From an uncultured Pseudomonadota bacterium (GTDB taxonomy: Bacteria; Myxococcota_A; Bradymonadia; Bradymonadales; Bradymonadaceae): 38,079 nucleotides of DNA. The translations under genes were made by a program, and so were the position numbers. Below are positions 8,289-16,756 of the stretch, in pieces. Under the pieces are notes generated by a model that saw only the letters and a program-made list of their open reading frames with translations, ran no database searches and was not told the origin of the DNA. Location: positions 1-38,079 of the forward strand of contig CATLTV010000029.1 of the NCBI GenBank assembly GCA_950059285.1, given 5' to 3'. Position 1 is the stretch's first letter, and each line of letters opens with the position of its first letter.

Positions 8289-9140
8289 ATGAGACATGTG
8301 CCAGGAATTTTGGGTGCAGCGAGTGCGCTTGTGATGTTGTGCTGTGCCACGATGGCGTGGTCACAGGAGAAAGAAAAGCCTCAGTATGATGCGTATGAGG
8401 AGTTTGCCAAGGCCAACAAGTACGTGAATTATGGCAGTTATAGCCGCGCGATTCCGCATTATGAGCGCACGCTGGCGGCTGACCCTATTACATATAATAT
8501 TGTGCACTATAACCTTGGGGAGCTTTACCGAGCCAAGAAGAACTGCGTCAAGGCGGTGTTCCACTACACGGCATATCTTGGTGTGGGCAATGATGAGGAG
8601 GCGCTGCAACTCTCCAAGAAGAGTATTTCCGAGTGTGACACCTCATCGTGGCCAAGCTTGACTGTGAAGGCCACACCTGAGGGGGCGACAGTGAAGATCA
8701 ATGGGTATATCTTTGCGCAAGGCAAGGAACTTGGTACGATCAAGCTTGGCCCTGGTGACTACAATGTGGAGGTTGAGGCGCCCGAGTATATTGCTCAGAT
8801 GCGCTCCGTCTCGTTGAAGTCAAAAGAGGAGAAGCAAGAGGAGTTTTCACTTGAGAAGCAGACGTTCTTTGGGACGGTGACTGTGAAAGTGGATCAGCCT
8901 GGCGCGACCGTGAAGTTGATTCCAAAGAAGTTGGACAAGCCCGAGCTTTCTCAGGGTGACCAGTCGATGAGTTCACCTGTCAAGGAGCCCGTCAAGCTCT
9001 CGACAGGTAAGTATTTGCTTGAGGTCAACAAGGATGGATTTGATCGCTGGATTCGTCACGTGTACATCACGCGCGATCAAAATATCGATGTGGAAGTGAG
9101 CCTGACCAAGGCGATTCCTGTGGAGTTGAAAGTGCAGTGA
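8289..9140 (+). CDS. Periplasmic TPR protein with PEGA-type repeats
   Basis: The protein has 283 residues with a signal peptide ending near AWSQ (about residue 26). A TPR-like helical region (about 35-110) includes SRAIPHYERTLAADP and YNLGELYRAKKN. Two PEGA-like beta modules follow, the first containing TPEGATVKINGYIF and GPGDYNVEVEAPEY (about 123-175), the second DQPGATVKL and STGKYLLEVNKDGF (about 195-280). PEGA domains are found in surface and periplasmic proteins of Myxococcota and often follow TPRs or kinases. GAGAGG precedes the ATG. It is monocistronic, closed by palindrome 3. It probably acts as an envelope protein-protein interaction factor; the precise role is unknown. Confidence 0.8.
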   Translation: MRHVPGILGAASALVMLCCATMAWSQEKEKPQYDAYEEFAKANKYVNYGSYSRAIPHYERTLAADPITYNIVHYNLGELYRAKKNCVKAVFHYTAYLGVGNDEEALQLSKKSISECDTSSWPSLTVKATPEGATVKINGYIFAQGKELGTIKLGPGDYNVEVEAPEYIAQMRSVSLKSKEEKQEEFSLEKQTFFGTVTVKVDQPGATVKLIPKKLDKPELSQGDQSMSSPVKEPVKLSTGKYLLEVNKDGFDRWIRHVYITRDQNIDVEVSLTKAIPVELKVQ

Positions 9141-9154
9141 GCGCTTTGGCTACA

Positions 9155-9212
9155 GCAAAAATAAAGGGAGGGGGCAGCTGATTTATCAGCTGCCCCCTCC
9201 CTTTATTTTTGC
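9155..9212. terminator. Bidirectional terminator palindrome 3 (28-bp perfect arms)
   Basis: Arms 9155-9182 and 9185-9212 flank TT and are perfectly complementary, with A-rich ends. It separates the convergent TPR/PEGA and yacG genes. The core differs from the GGGGCGA group (GGGGGCAGCTGAT). Confidence 0.9.
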
Positions 9213-9219
9213 GATGTGC

Positions 9220-9411
9220 TTAGTCCTCGTCAGGGAGGCTTCGCTCGGTGCTGTTACGTGTGACGGTGATGCTATATTCTTCGCCAAACCAACGGCTTAA
9301 GTCGATATCTTTGCAGCGCTTTGAGCAGAATGGGAAGTGTGGATTTTCCTCGCGAGGAGGGAGATTTTCTTTGCACTCTGCGCAGCGGCCATGCGTGGGT
9401 GTGGATGACAT
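9220..9411 (-). CDS. yacG: YacG-like zinc finger protein (DNA gyrase inhibitor family)
   Basis: This is a 63-residue protein with one zinc finger: Cys10, Cys13, Cys29, Cys33 (C-A-E-C ... F-C-S-K-R-C). It is followed by the family signature KDIDLSRW and EEYSI. In Escherichia coli the family binds GyrB and inhibits gyrase. The C-terminus is acidic. The start ATG at 9411 is chosen because GGAG lies 10 bases upstream; a longer frame exists upstream (ATG 9441, 73 residues) with no ribosome site. It is a single gene. The usual coaE/zapD neighbours are absent. Confidence 0.85.
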   Translation of the reverse strand: MSSTPTHGRCAECKENLPPREENPHFPFCSKRCKDIDLSRWFGEEYSITVTRNSTERSLPDED

Positions 9412-9530
9412 TGTAACGACGCTCCATGTTGATTGTTGCATGATGTCAGGGTGATTGTTTCCAGGTTGGAAATAATATGTTGCGATCAGATAACTTGCCG
9501 ACAGCAAAAAGAACGCTACAGTTGTGGACG

Positions 9531-9654
9531 ATGGGCAAGTGACCTCAAACGAGGTCTCCCCATGCTATTCATTTTAGAGTATAGCACCTTTGAGCCCAGC
9601 TTGGTACGCAGCTTAACTGCGCAATGAACTTAAGTCCTTTGCCTGATGTGGCAA
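9531..9654 (+). ncRNA. Three hairpins in the gap before the YceI-like gene
   Basis: The 300-base gap 9412-9711 has no ORF of note. It contains a nested stem-loop: outer ATGGG/CCCAT and inner GACCTC-aaac-GAGGTC (9531-9563). It also contains CGCAG-cttaa-CTGCG (9607-9621) and TTGCC-N6-GGCAA (9639-9654). If transcribed rightward these would be the 5' leader of the YceI gene. No known RNA family is recognised. Confidence 0.3.
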
Positions 9655-9711
9655 GCTTGAGCACTGAGCTTGAAGGGTAAAACAACGAACAAATCAGGAG
9701 ATTTAGATTAC

Positions 9712-10422
9712 ATGAAGATTTCAAAAAACGTATTGGGCGCATTGGTTGCATTGAGCTTTGCTGGCGTGACATTGACCGCGTGTGACAACGAAGTGAAAGG
9801 TCCTAAAGCTGAAGTTAGCGAGCCCGAGAAAGTCGAAGAAAAAGCAGAAGCTCCCAAGACCGAAGAGGCTGAGAAGCCCGCAGCTGCTGCTGAAGAGAAG
9901 GCTGCTGCTAAAGAACTCGCAATCAACAAAGAAGCGAGCAAGATTGAGTTCACAGGCGCTAAAATCACAGGTAAGCACGACGGTGGCTTCAAGGACTTTG
10001 ATGGCAAGATCATGGTCGGCGAAGATGGCAAAGTGCAGGGCGTGAACTTCACCGTGAACACCAAAAGTGTGTTCACCGATCAGGAAAAACTCACAGGACA
10101 CCTTCAGTCCGCTGATTTCTTTGATGTCGAGAAGTTCCCTGAAGCCAAGTTTGAGTCCACCTCCGTCAAGGAAGGTTCCGACGCCAAAACAGAAGATGGC
10201 AAGGCATACTCCCACACTGTGGAAGGTAACATGACCCTTCACGGCATCACCAAGAAGTTGGCCTTCCCTGCACATATTGACGCTTCTGGCGACAAGGTTG
10301 TGGCAAGCACCGACTTCGTGATCGACCGCAGCACATTCGACATCGTGTACAAGGGCAAGCCCGACGACTTGATCAAGCAAGAAGTTCAGCTTCGCGTGAA
10401 CTTTGAGGCTCCCAAGCAGTAA
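9712..10422 (+). CDS. YceI-family lipoprotein
   Basis: This is a 236-residue lipoprotein. The signal peptide ends in lipobox LTAC (Cys at about residue 24). A Lys/Glu/Ala-rich spacer follows (about 28-70) before the YceI lipocalin-like domain (about 73-236). The domain shows the family segments SKIEFTGAKITGKHDGGF, TGHLQSADFFDVEKFPEAKF and GNMTLHGITK. YceI proteins bind polyisoprenoid or other lipids in the periplasm. The start ATG 9712 follows CAGGAG at 9695-9700; an upstream TTG at 9670 is unlikely. Monocistronic, closed by two hairpins. The spacer is probably a flexible tether from the membrane. Confidence 0.9.
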   Translation: MKISKNVLGALVALSFAGVTLTACDNEVKGPKAEVSEPEKVEEKAEAPKTEEAEKPAAAAEEKAAAKELAINKEASKIEFTGAKITGKHDGGFKDFDGKIMVGEDGKVQGVNFTVNTKSVFTDQEKLTGHLQSADFFDVEKFPEAKFESTSVKEGSDAKTEDGKAYSHTVEGNMTLHGITKKLAFPAHIDASGDKVVASTDFVIDRSTFDIVYKGKPDDLIKQEVQLRVNFEAPKQ

Positions 10423-10436
10423 TGCATGTGAGTGAT

Positions 10437-10460
10437 GTCAGGATGGTGTAGCATCCTGAC
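10437..10460 (+). terminator. Small hairpin after the YceI-like gene
   Basis: A perfect 9-bp stem GTCAGGATG/CATCCTGAC has a 6-base loop and begins 14 bases after the stop codon. No T-run follows directly, since the next bases lead into palindrome 4. Confidence 0.5.
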
Positions 10461-10462
10461 GA

Positions 10463-10538
10463 TCAAAAAATTGAGCGGCCAGGGGAGGGCAAATTTCGCA
10501 AGCGAAATTTGCCCTCCCCTGGCCGCTCAATTTTTTGA
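10463..10538. terminator. Terminator palindrome 4 (37-bp perfect arms)
   Basis: Arms 10463-10499 and 10502-10538 flank AA. A6 and T6 runs are at the ends and a GGGGAGGG-rich stem is in the middle. Unlike most of the set it stands between two genes in the same direction, YceI-like and di-haem cytochrome. Confidence 0.9.
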
Positions 10539-10677
10539 GTCCATGGGAACAGATCCCATGGAAAACTGATAAGATTGTGATTTCTGTGAATTCTTTTGTT
10601 TGTGTTAAGTGTCTGTTTTTATTGTTGTTTTGTTCTTGTTGCGAGAGGTGGCGCAAGACTTGCTCATGCTATAAGTC

Positions 10678-11970
10678 ATGAAGACGCTTATGATTTACAT
10701 GGCGAGTGCCACGAGTTTGTTTTGCAGCAGCCTGATGTGGAGTGGATGTACTCTGGATGAGGTTTCTGAGGAGCCAGATCCTCAACGCGAGCCTGTGGCC
10801 TGGATGTTTGAGCACACAGAAGATTACCTCGCTGCATCACCCACATGGCGACGTGAGCGCATTGAGCAGACGCTCTGGCAAGCAGAGCTTGGGTATTCTT
10901 CAAAGATGTTGGATGGCTATGGTCTTGAGCAGGAGGGGTGGGAGTTGTTGTATGCGTATGACTTCCCTGTGCAACCTCTTGCTGCAACTGAAGCACCACA
11001 TGTACGCACGCTTGAGTTTGAGGGGATGCCCTTGCTCCAGAACGCAAAGTCAAAGTTTGGGGACGATCCGACGCGCTGGACTCAGGCACAATGGCAGAGC
11101 TTTGGCGAGGACGTGTTCTGGCAGATGCCAATGCGCAAGGATAACTACTTTGAGTGGTTATTAGGTCAGCCTGAGCTCTGGGATGATCTTGGTTTAAGCG
11201 TGGATGAGATGGGGAATCTTCGCGGTGTGACGCGTTACCGTGATATTCGTGGTGATGTGCAGGTGGGGATGAGCTGTGCGTTATGTCACGCCGCAGATGG
11301 TGTGCAGGGGAGGGCCGTGGAGCGGCTTGATCTTGGAATGGCCCGAGCAAAGTTCCGTGAGTCACGTGGTCTTGAGGCGGACGTGTATGCACAGTGGGGA
11401 GCAGGCAAGGTTGATGTGACCGATGATGATGTGCTTGATCCGATGGCGATTCCAAACCTGTGGGGGATGAAGTACCAGCGTTATTTCAATGCGTCAGGCG
11501 TAATTCGTGTGGAGACACCTGCAAGCGCGGCGATCCGCTTTGAGACACAGTATATGATGAACCACGGCTATGAGGTCAGGGCTCCGCGTGAGTATACCTG
11601 GGCGCTGGCGATGTATTTGTATGGTTTGTCCGAGCCTGATTCCGAGCCCATGAGCGATGCTGCTCATCGTGGTGAAGAGGTGTTTGGTGAGCGTTGTGCA
11701 TCGTGCCACGTTCCTGAGCGAGGATATTCTGGAGATCTGGTTACGGCGACAGCCTTGGTGGGGTTGGACATGGTCGCGGCGACAAGCCTTGATCGTGGTA
11801 CGGGGAGTTACCGTGTTCCAAGTTTGATCGGTGTGGGCGAGGGCGGACCATACTTTCATGACTCCTCGGCAAAGACGCTTGGGGATGTATTGGCAGGGGG
11901 GCACCCCATGGGAGGTGAGTTAGATGAAGATGATATGTCGGATCTGATCCTGTTTTTGAAGACATTGTAA
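10678..11970 (+). CDS. Di-haem cytochrome c lipoprotein (cytochrome c peroxidase-like)
   Basis: The protein has 430 residues with a lipoprotein-type signal ending WSGC (Cys about residue 24). Two covalent haem sites are visible: CALCH at residues 200-204 and CASCH at 340-344. The second domain ends with GGHPMGG, a likely distal Met ligand, after GPYFHDSS, which resembles the 'pYfHdGs..tL.dvl..h' segment of the di-haem cytochrome c peroxidase family. The first 160 residues before haem 1 are not recognised. It probably acts in periplasmic electron transfer or peroxide reduction, but the substrate cannot be told. Lack of a strong ribosome site makes the start less certain. Palindrome 4 cuts it from the upstream gene; the next lipoprotein begins 80 bases downstream and may be co-transcribed. 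Confidence 0.82.
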   Translation: MKTLMIYMASATSLFCSSLMWSGCTLDEVSEEPDPQREPVAWMFEHTEDYLAASPTWRRERIEQTLWQAELGYSSKMLDGYGLEQEGWELLYAYDFPVQPLAATEAPHVRTLEFEGMPLLQNAKSKFGDDPTRWTQAQWQSFGEDVFWQMPMRKDNYFEWLLGQPELWDDLGLSVDEMGNLRGVTRYRDIRGDVQVGMSCALCHAADGVQGRAVERLDLGMARAKFRESRGLEADVYAQWGAGKVDVTDDDVLDPMAIPNLWGMKYQRYFNASGVIRVETPASAAIRFETQYMMNHGYEVRAPREYTWALAMYLYGLSEPDSEPMSDAAHRGEEVFGERCASCHVPERGYSGDLVTATALVGLDMVAATSLDRGTGSYRVPSLIGVGEGGPYFHDSSAKTLGDVLAGGHPMGGELDEDDMSDLILFLKTL

Positions 11971-12050
11971 TGGGTTGAAGAATAACAAGAATCGTATGGG
12001 TGAAGTCTGATTTGCTCATCGGAGAGCGTGATAAACACAAGGAGAGCGAG

Positions 12051-12743
12051 ATGAGAGTACAAGAGTTGATGAAGGTGATGGTGTTGGGATGTTTTGTGGT
12101 GATGCAGACCGCGTGTGTGTTTGGCGGCGAGGAGGAAGAGCCCGAGTCCTGGAACACCGAGGAGCCTGAGCCCGATCCCGAGGTCAAGGCGGTCCTGGAT
12201 GTGAACTATGTCTCTGGACACCTTGGTAATTATAGTGATTGTCCCGATAAGGGTTATAGCGAAGATGATGGTGCTTCGGCGGGAGAAGCAGAGGATTCAG
12301 CTGGTTTTGCGCCTGTGGCAGGGGATTGTGCAGAGGGTGAAAGCTGTGGCGGATTATGGAACTGTGAGGAGGCTCAAATTACGGTGAATCTTGCCAACAC
12401 ATCGATGGAGGCAGCTACAGGCGTTTCGGTGGAGATGATCGAGTTGCTTGATAGCGATGGCATGGTCAGGGCAGTGCTACCTGTGAATGATGTGATGGTT
12501 GTGGGCGAGCAGATGTCCTTTAGCGGTGAGCTTGACGCGGGAGAGATGGTGCAGGTGCGCATTGATTATAAGGGGCCTGTCAACCTGTCAGAGCTTCTGG
12601 CGGAGGAAGACCCCTCAAGATCGGATGGACGTTCAGCCTATCAGAGCAGCGCCCAGTTGAGGATTACTGTGGGGGCCGAGAATGCGGATGATGTGAGTAC
12701 AGACACCAAGGAGGTGTATGTGATCTCTGATGTGGCGACCTGA
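12051..12743 (+). CDS. Acidic lipoprotein of unknown function
   Basis: This is a 230-residue exported lipoprotein. The signal peptide ends at MQTAC (Cys about residue 22). A short Glu/Pro-rich tether (EEEEPESW, EPEPDPE) leads into a soluble domain with four Cys (DCPDKG, GDCAEGESCGGLWNC). A C-terminal half of alternating strands suggests an immunoglobulin or CARDB-like beta sandwich (ITVNLANTSMEAATGVSVEM, QVRIDYKG). The start ATG 12051 is preceded by AAGGAGAG; the frame extends upstream without a better site. It follows the cytochrome gene closely and may share its transcript. No function can be assigned. Confidence 0.75.
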   Translation: MRVQELMKVMVLGCFVVMQTACVFGGEEEEPESWNTEEPEPDPEVKAVLDVNYVSGHLGNYSDCPDKGYSEDDGASAGEAEDSAGFAPVAGDCAEGESCGGLWNCEEAQITVNLANTSMEAATGVSVEMIELLDSDGMVRAVLPVNDVMVVGEQMSFSGELDAGEMVQVRIDYKGPVNLSELLAEEDPSRSDGRSAYQSSAQLRITVGAENADDVSTDTKEVYVISDVAT

Positions 12744-12756
12744 GCAACGTGACAAA

Positions 12757-12820
12757 AGACAAGAGCCAAAAGAGGGGCGATGTTCGCTAGCGAACATCGC
12801 CCCTCTTTTGGCTCTTGTCT
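12757..12820. terminator. Bidirectional terminator palindrome 5 (32-bp perfect arms, no spacer)
   Basis: Positions 12757-12788 and 12789-12820 form a perfect 64-bp palindrome centred on GCT|AGC, with core GGGGCGATGTTCGCT. It lies between the convergent acidic lipoprotein and polyferredoxin genes. Confidence 0.9.
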
Positions 12821-12831
12821 GTTGAGATAGT

Positions 12832-14055
12832 TTACACCGCTCGTCTGTGAGGTTCCTGTTTGTAGGATTCAGAGAGGAATGCATTCATGGAGAGCTCCTG
12901 AGGATCGGGGTCGACCTTGTTTTCAAGTTTCAGGACACCACGAGGACAGACCTCGGCGCAGATACCGCAGCCCACGCAGCTTGCACGTGTGAAGGACTGA
13001 TTTTTCTGAGCATAAGCGCGCACGTCGATTCCCATTTCGCAGTATTTGGAGCACATACCACAGGAGATACACATGTCTTTTTTGACGGTAATTCTGTAGC
13101 GACCAAACTTTTGAACGAGGCCAAGGATTCCCGCCATGGGGCAGAAGTAGCGGCACCAGACGCGCGTGCCCTTGATGGGGTAGAATGCGACGCCGACGGC
13201 ACCCGAGAGGAGTGCAACGCCAAAGACTCCGTAGAGGAACTTGATGATTAGAGCGCTCTTCTGGAGAGCAGGAGAGTGATCACCCACGAGGTAGTTTGCG
13301 ATCACGAGTCCTGTGGTGAGGAAGGCGATGATGATCATGGAGTGGATGGTGAACTTCTCCATTCGCCAGGCAGCAGAGCTTTTGTTTGAGAGTTGTCGCC
13401 AGGGTTCACCGAAGGTATTGGCGAGTCCACCGCAGCCACAGACCCAGGAGCAGTACCAGCGTTTGCCAAAGAATGCGCCGAGGATGGGGACGACAAGCAT
13501 GGCTCCGATGATACCGTAAAGCACGAGGAAGATCGGCATATTGGCGAGGTTCTCGGGATAGAGATACTCGATTTTGAGAGGCCAGAAGTAGCTAAAATAG
13601 TAGTCTTTATAGCCATTTGCGCCAAGCAGTATGGGGAGCGAAAAGCCAAAGATGATCTGGACCAACATGACAACGCTTGTGCGTACGATTTGATAGGGGT
13701 TGTGCTTGTAGCGACGAATGACGAGCGCGCCACCGATGGTGATCGCAAGTGTGTAAATGGTGCCGTAGAGGGTCCACTTGTTAAAGACAGGGTCCCACCA
13801 TTTTTTGAGTTCAAAGCCTAGCGCGGGGCCAAGCCAGCGCATGAAATGCTCAAAGATATTGAGGTCGTTCCCAAGGGATTTCATGGACGCAATGGTCGAC
13901 TTGCTCGCCCCAAAGACGCGCGCTCCTTCCTCGAACTTATCGGGAAAATAGAGCAGAAAGTAGAACGCAAGCAGGAGGATGAAGAGAGCCCACGCGGAGG
14001 GGCCTCTGTGTGTAATGTCGTGTTTCAGTCGATTGAGTGTGCCTTGTTTAATCAT
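12832..14055 (-). CDS. Membrane polyferredoxin (NapH/NosR/CcoG-like 4Fe-4S protein)
   Basis: This 407-residue inner-membrane protein has about six transmembrane helices. The conserved Cys motifs of the 4Fe-4S membrane family follow: CSWVCGCGG after TM4, CRYFCP after the last helix, then two ferredoxin clusters CISCGMCSKYC (from residue 329) and CVGCGICAEVCP (from residue 360). Such proteins pass electrons between quinol or flavoprotein donors and periplasmic or cytoplasmic acceptors (NapH, NosR, RnfB-like roles). No FMN-binding domain is seen at the N-terminus, unlike full NosR. It overlaps the upstream oxidoreductase gene by 8 bases, which implies translational coupling and a shared function. 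No terminal reductase is nearby, so the acceptor is unknown. Confidence 0.85.
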   Translation of the reverse strand: MIKQGTLNRLKHDITHRGPSAWALFILLLAFYFLLYFPDKFEEGARVFGASKSTIASMKSLGNDLNIFEHFMRWLGPALGFELKKWWDPVFNKWTLYGTIYTLAITIGGALVIRRYKHNPYQIVRTSVVMLVQIIFGFSLPILLGANGYKDYYFSYFWPLKIEYLYPENLANMPIFLVLYGIIGAMLVVPILGAFFGKRWYCSWVCGCGGLANTFGEPWRQLSNKSSAAWRMEKFTIHSMIIIAFLTTGLVIANYLVGDHSPALQKSALIIKFLYGVFGVALLSGAVGVAFYPIKGTRVWCRYFCPMAGILGLVQKFGRYRITVKKDMCISCGMCSKYCEMGIDVRAYAQKNQSFTRASCVGCGICAEVCPRGVLKLENKVDPDPQELSMNAFLSESYKQEPHRRAV

Positions 14056-15352
14056 GGTTCAAGATCTCCTCTTGCATGGCTTTGAGTTTTGCGCGGCCAA
14101 ACTCCACATCGAACTGCGCTTGATGGAGACGTTTGCGTACATAAGACAGGGGGCGTCGTTGTTCGATCCATTGTGTCAGGATGCGGTGATTCCAACGAGA
14201 GCCCAGCATATTAAAGCCAATGACCTGGTCTTTTTGGGTGGGGTCAAACACGATGCGTTGTGTGAGGTAAGGTTGAGAGGGGTGTGTGCGCCACAGTGAT
14301 TTTGTGTGCGCGGGAGTATTCACGACCTGACCAGCGGTGGTGTATTCGACATCAAAGAATTTGGAGCTATTAAAGAACGTCGGAGGTGCGTAGGCGACCT
14401 GATCGCCAAGCATATTCAGGGCGGCGATCTGGCCATGTCGTTTGGCAGAGTACCAGATGGTTTCGATCAGGGGCTGTTCCATGCCCAGGTCGATTTGAAC
14501 GCAGTCTCCAGCACCAAAGACATCGGGTAGTGATGTTTGAAAGAACTTGTCAACACAAAGCGCGCGTTGAATATCAGGAGGCGTTGTCGCTGATTTGAGC
14601 CAGGATGTGTTGGATGTGACACCCACACAAATGCCCAGCATTTGTGTGTCAATCTTCTGATTTTTGTTGGTTGTAATTGCGCTTACACGGCCCTGTTGAT
14701 CGGTATGGATCTGTTGAAGTTCTTCTTCAAGCAGCAGGTTCACATGATGTGAGCGAATCAAGTCGGCGATACGGGAGCCTTCTTCATGGGAGAGGGCTTG
14801 TGGCCAGTAGGAGGACTCTCGCACAAGGAATGTAACCTTGACCCCATGGTACATGAGGCATTCGACAAGTTCGATGCCGATGAGGCCGCCACCCACCACC
14901 ACAGCGTGGGAGGTTGAAGGGGTAAGGCGTTCACAGTGATCGAGGTCCTGCATGCTGACGAAGTTGACCACACCATCAGTGGCCTGCTCGATGCCCTCAA
15001 AGGGCACGTGGCGCGGATGTGCGCCCGTGGCGATCAGGAGCTTGGTGTAGGTGAGCGGAGCTGATGTCTCAAGTGTGATGGTGTGGTTGTGCGCGTCAAT
15101 ATCTGTGACAGTATCACGTAGAAGCGTGATATGCTGTTGTGTGTAGACATGACGTTCATAAGGTTCAAGGTCTTCGCGTTGCATGGTGTTCATGTAAGCG
15201 TACATGAGCGCGGTCCTTGAGAAGAAGAAGTCGGACTCTTTGGAGATGACCGTAATTTTTGCGTCCTCGACCGAGAGTCGTGAGCGGATGGTCATGGCGG
15301 CTTCGATACCAGCGACGCCATTGCCAATAATAATGAAGTGTTCTTGATTCAT
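14048..15352 (-). CDS. FAD-dependent NAD(P)H oxidoreductase partnered with the polyferredoxin
   Basis: The protein has about 434 residues and belongs to the pyridine nucleotide-disulfide oxidoreductase superfamily, resembling NADH:nitrite reductase or rubredoxin reductase-type enzymes. The FAD-binding Rossmann motif IIIGNGVAGIEAA is at the N-terminus, the NAD(P)-binding motif VVVGGGLIGIELVE near the middle, and the FAD-contacting VFGAGDC near residue 290. There is no redox Cys pair of the CxxxxC type, so it is not a disulfide reductase. The start is taken as ATG 15352; a TTG 12 bases upstream is less likely. Both have weak ribosome sites. Together with the downstream polyferredoxin it looks like an electron-input unit, NAD(P)H to flavin to Fe-S. 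Confidence 0.85.
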   Translation of the reverse strand: MNQEHFIIIGNGVAGIEAAMTIRSRLSVEDAKITVISKESDFFFSRTALMYAYMNTMQREDLEPYERHVYTQQHITLLRDTVTDIDAHNHTITLETSAPLTYTKLLIATGAHPRHVPFEGIEQATDGVVNFVSMQDLDHCERLTPSTSHAVVVGGGLIGIELVECLMYHGVKVTFLVRESSYWPQALSHEEGSRIADLIRSHHVNLLLEEELQQIHTDQQGRVSAITTNKNQKIDTQMLGICVGVTSNTSWLKSATTPPDIQRALCVDKFFQTSLPDVFGAGDCVQIDLGMEQPLIETIWYSAKRHGQIAALNMLGDQVAYAPPTFFNSSKFFDVEYTTAGQVVNTPAHTKSLWRTHPSQPYLTQRIVFDPTQKDQVIGFNMLGSRWNHRILTQWIEQRRPLSYVRKRLHQAQFDVEFGRAKLKAMQEEILNHD

Positions 15353-15565
15353 AAAGTTTGTCAAATGCTTAGGCTTCTTGGGTGGAGAAGATTCTGTTGT
15401 CTATGGCAAGAATGATTTAATGTATGTGATGGTTTCAAATGAATAAGGAAGTTGTCTTGACGTTGACATAGTAGAGGGTGGCTTCGTAACATGCGCCTTC
15501 TGTTGAGGTAAATAATCACGCTTCATACACTGGTGTAGTGGAGCATAATCGACGAGGAAATACGA

Positions 15566-16420
15566 ATGAATAAATGGACCAAAACCCAAGTGTTGCTCTG
15601 TGGCCTGATCTGTTTCGGCCTTGGCTTTACAGCATGTAAGAAAGATGGAGACAGCGGTGAGGAGACAGTCTCAGAGGCGGAATCCACTGAGGAAGCGGCG
15701 ACTGAAGAGGAGCCCGCGGCGGAGGAAGAGCCTGCTGCTGAAGAGGAGCCCGCTGCTGAAGCTGACGCAGGTTCAGATGCGCAGGAAGCCGATGCAGGCG
15801 CAGAGGTTGAGGTAGATGAGGCGTTGTTTATCACAGCACTTTATGAGTCTACCTGTGTGCAAGGTCGCATTGAAGACACCGAGAAGCAGAAGAGCATTCT
15901 CTCCGAGATTTATGCACGTTACGGCTTTGACGAGGACAGCTTCAAGGCAGCTCAGGACAAGCTTGGTGAGAAGGCCAATGTACAGAGCGCCCTGAAGTTG
16001 AGGATGGAGAAATGTACCAGCGTGGAGGTTGCTGAGAGCTTTGCCAAAGCAGGCGATGCTGCTGAAGAGGAGACCGAGGAAGAGGTCAAGAAGGCACCTG
16101 CGCGCAAGTATAGCACCGTGGGTGCATACACACAGCGCGGTATCAGCATGGGGAGTTTCAACCAGGGTGAGTTGAGGCTTAGCTTCTCCAGTTCAGGTGT
16201 GGTCAGTGGTCAGTTCAAGATCAAGGCAGACTCTGTCCTTGTGAAGGTTCCACTGCGTGGTCGCATTGATAAGGATGGTGGTTTCAGCGCATCAGGCCGT
16301 AAGGGTGTGAACAACAACTTGAGCATCAAGGGTAACGCGACGACCAAGGAAGCCAGGGGTTCTATCACAGGTAAGATCAACAGCAAGGGCGTGAGATCTA
16401 GCTTGAACGCCAAGAAGTAG
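15566..16420 (+). CDS. Lipoprotein with Glu/Ala repeat spacer
   Basis: This is a 284-residue lipoprotein. The signal peptide ends at FTAC (Cys about residue 24). A very acidic low-complexity spacer (about 27-85) contains three EEPAAE-type repeats. A helical region (about 88-155) has two Cys (STCVQG, EKCTSVE). The C-terminal basic beta-rich domain (about 185-284) has repeated GxxSxxG motifs, such as GSFNQGELRLSFSSSGVVSG and SITGKINSKG. CGAGGAAA precedes the ATG. The closing hairpin has a T-run. Function unknown. The acidic spacer is of the same style as the one in the YceI-like lipoprotein and probably serves as a tether. Confidence 0.75.
   Translation: MNKWTKTQVLLCGLICFGLGFTACKKDGDSGEETVSEAESTEEAATEEEPAAEEEPAAEEEPAAEADAGSDAQEADAGAEVEVDEALFITALYESTCVQGRIEDTEKQKSILSEIYARYGFDEDSFKAAQDKLGEKANVQSALKLRMEKCTSVEVAESFAKAGDAAEEETEEEVKKAPARKYSTVGAYTQRGISMGSFNQGELRLSFSSSGVVSGQFKIKADSVLVKVPLRGRIDKDGGFSASGRKGVNNNLSIKGNATTKEARGSITGKINSKGVRSSLNAKK
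15704..15757 (+). repeat. Three in-frame 18-bp tandem repeats
   Basis: Units 15704-15721, 15722-15739 and 15740-15757 all encode E-E-(E/P)-P-A-A with only synonymous differences. Change in copy number would lengthen or shorten the lipoprotein spacer without a frameshift. Confidence 0.75.
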
Positions 16421-16462
16421 GCGTGTGATACAGCGCATCTGATGGATGTGTTTGTACATGTA

Positions 16463-16518
16463 AAATCCATGACCGCGAGCCGATGTAGTGTGGGCTCGTG
16501 GTCATGGATTTATTTTTT
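16463..16518 (+). terminator. Intrinsic terminator after the Glu/Ala lipoprotein
   Basis: A 19-bp stem (16463-16481 with 16493-16511, one G-U) has a 10-base loop and is followed by TATTTTTT. It is a conventional rho-independent terminator with a real loop, unlike the loopless palindromes. Confidence 0.85.
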
Positions 16519-16756
16519 ATGGTCAAGTGATCAGATATGAAGTGGTGAACCTGACACCTTAACCGTCGTCATTGGGTGAGGATGCAAGCCTTGATTTTAT
16601 TGAGGACTTGAATGAATTGCGCTCAGAAGTTGTCGTCATGGCGTGGATGGGTTATGGTGTCGCGAATACGTCGTAAGCCATCGCGTTTTAGTGCGATGCA
16701 TAATGAGAAAGAATTTAGACAGTCACATCTGAATCCTGAAGAGGAGATAGTTCAAT

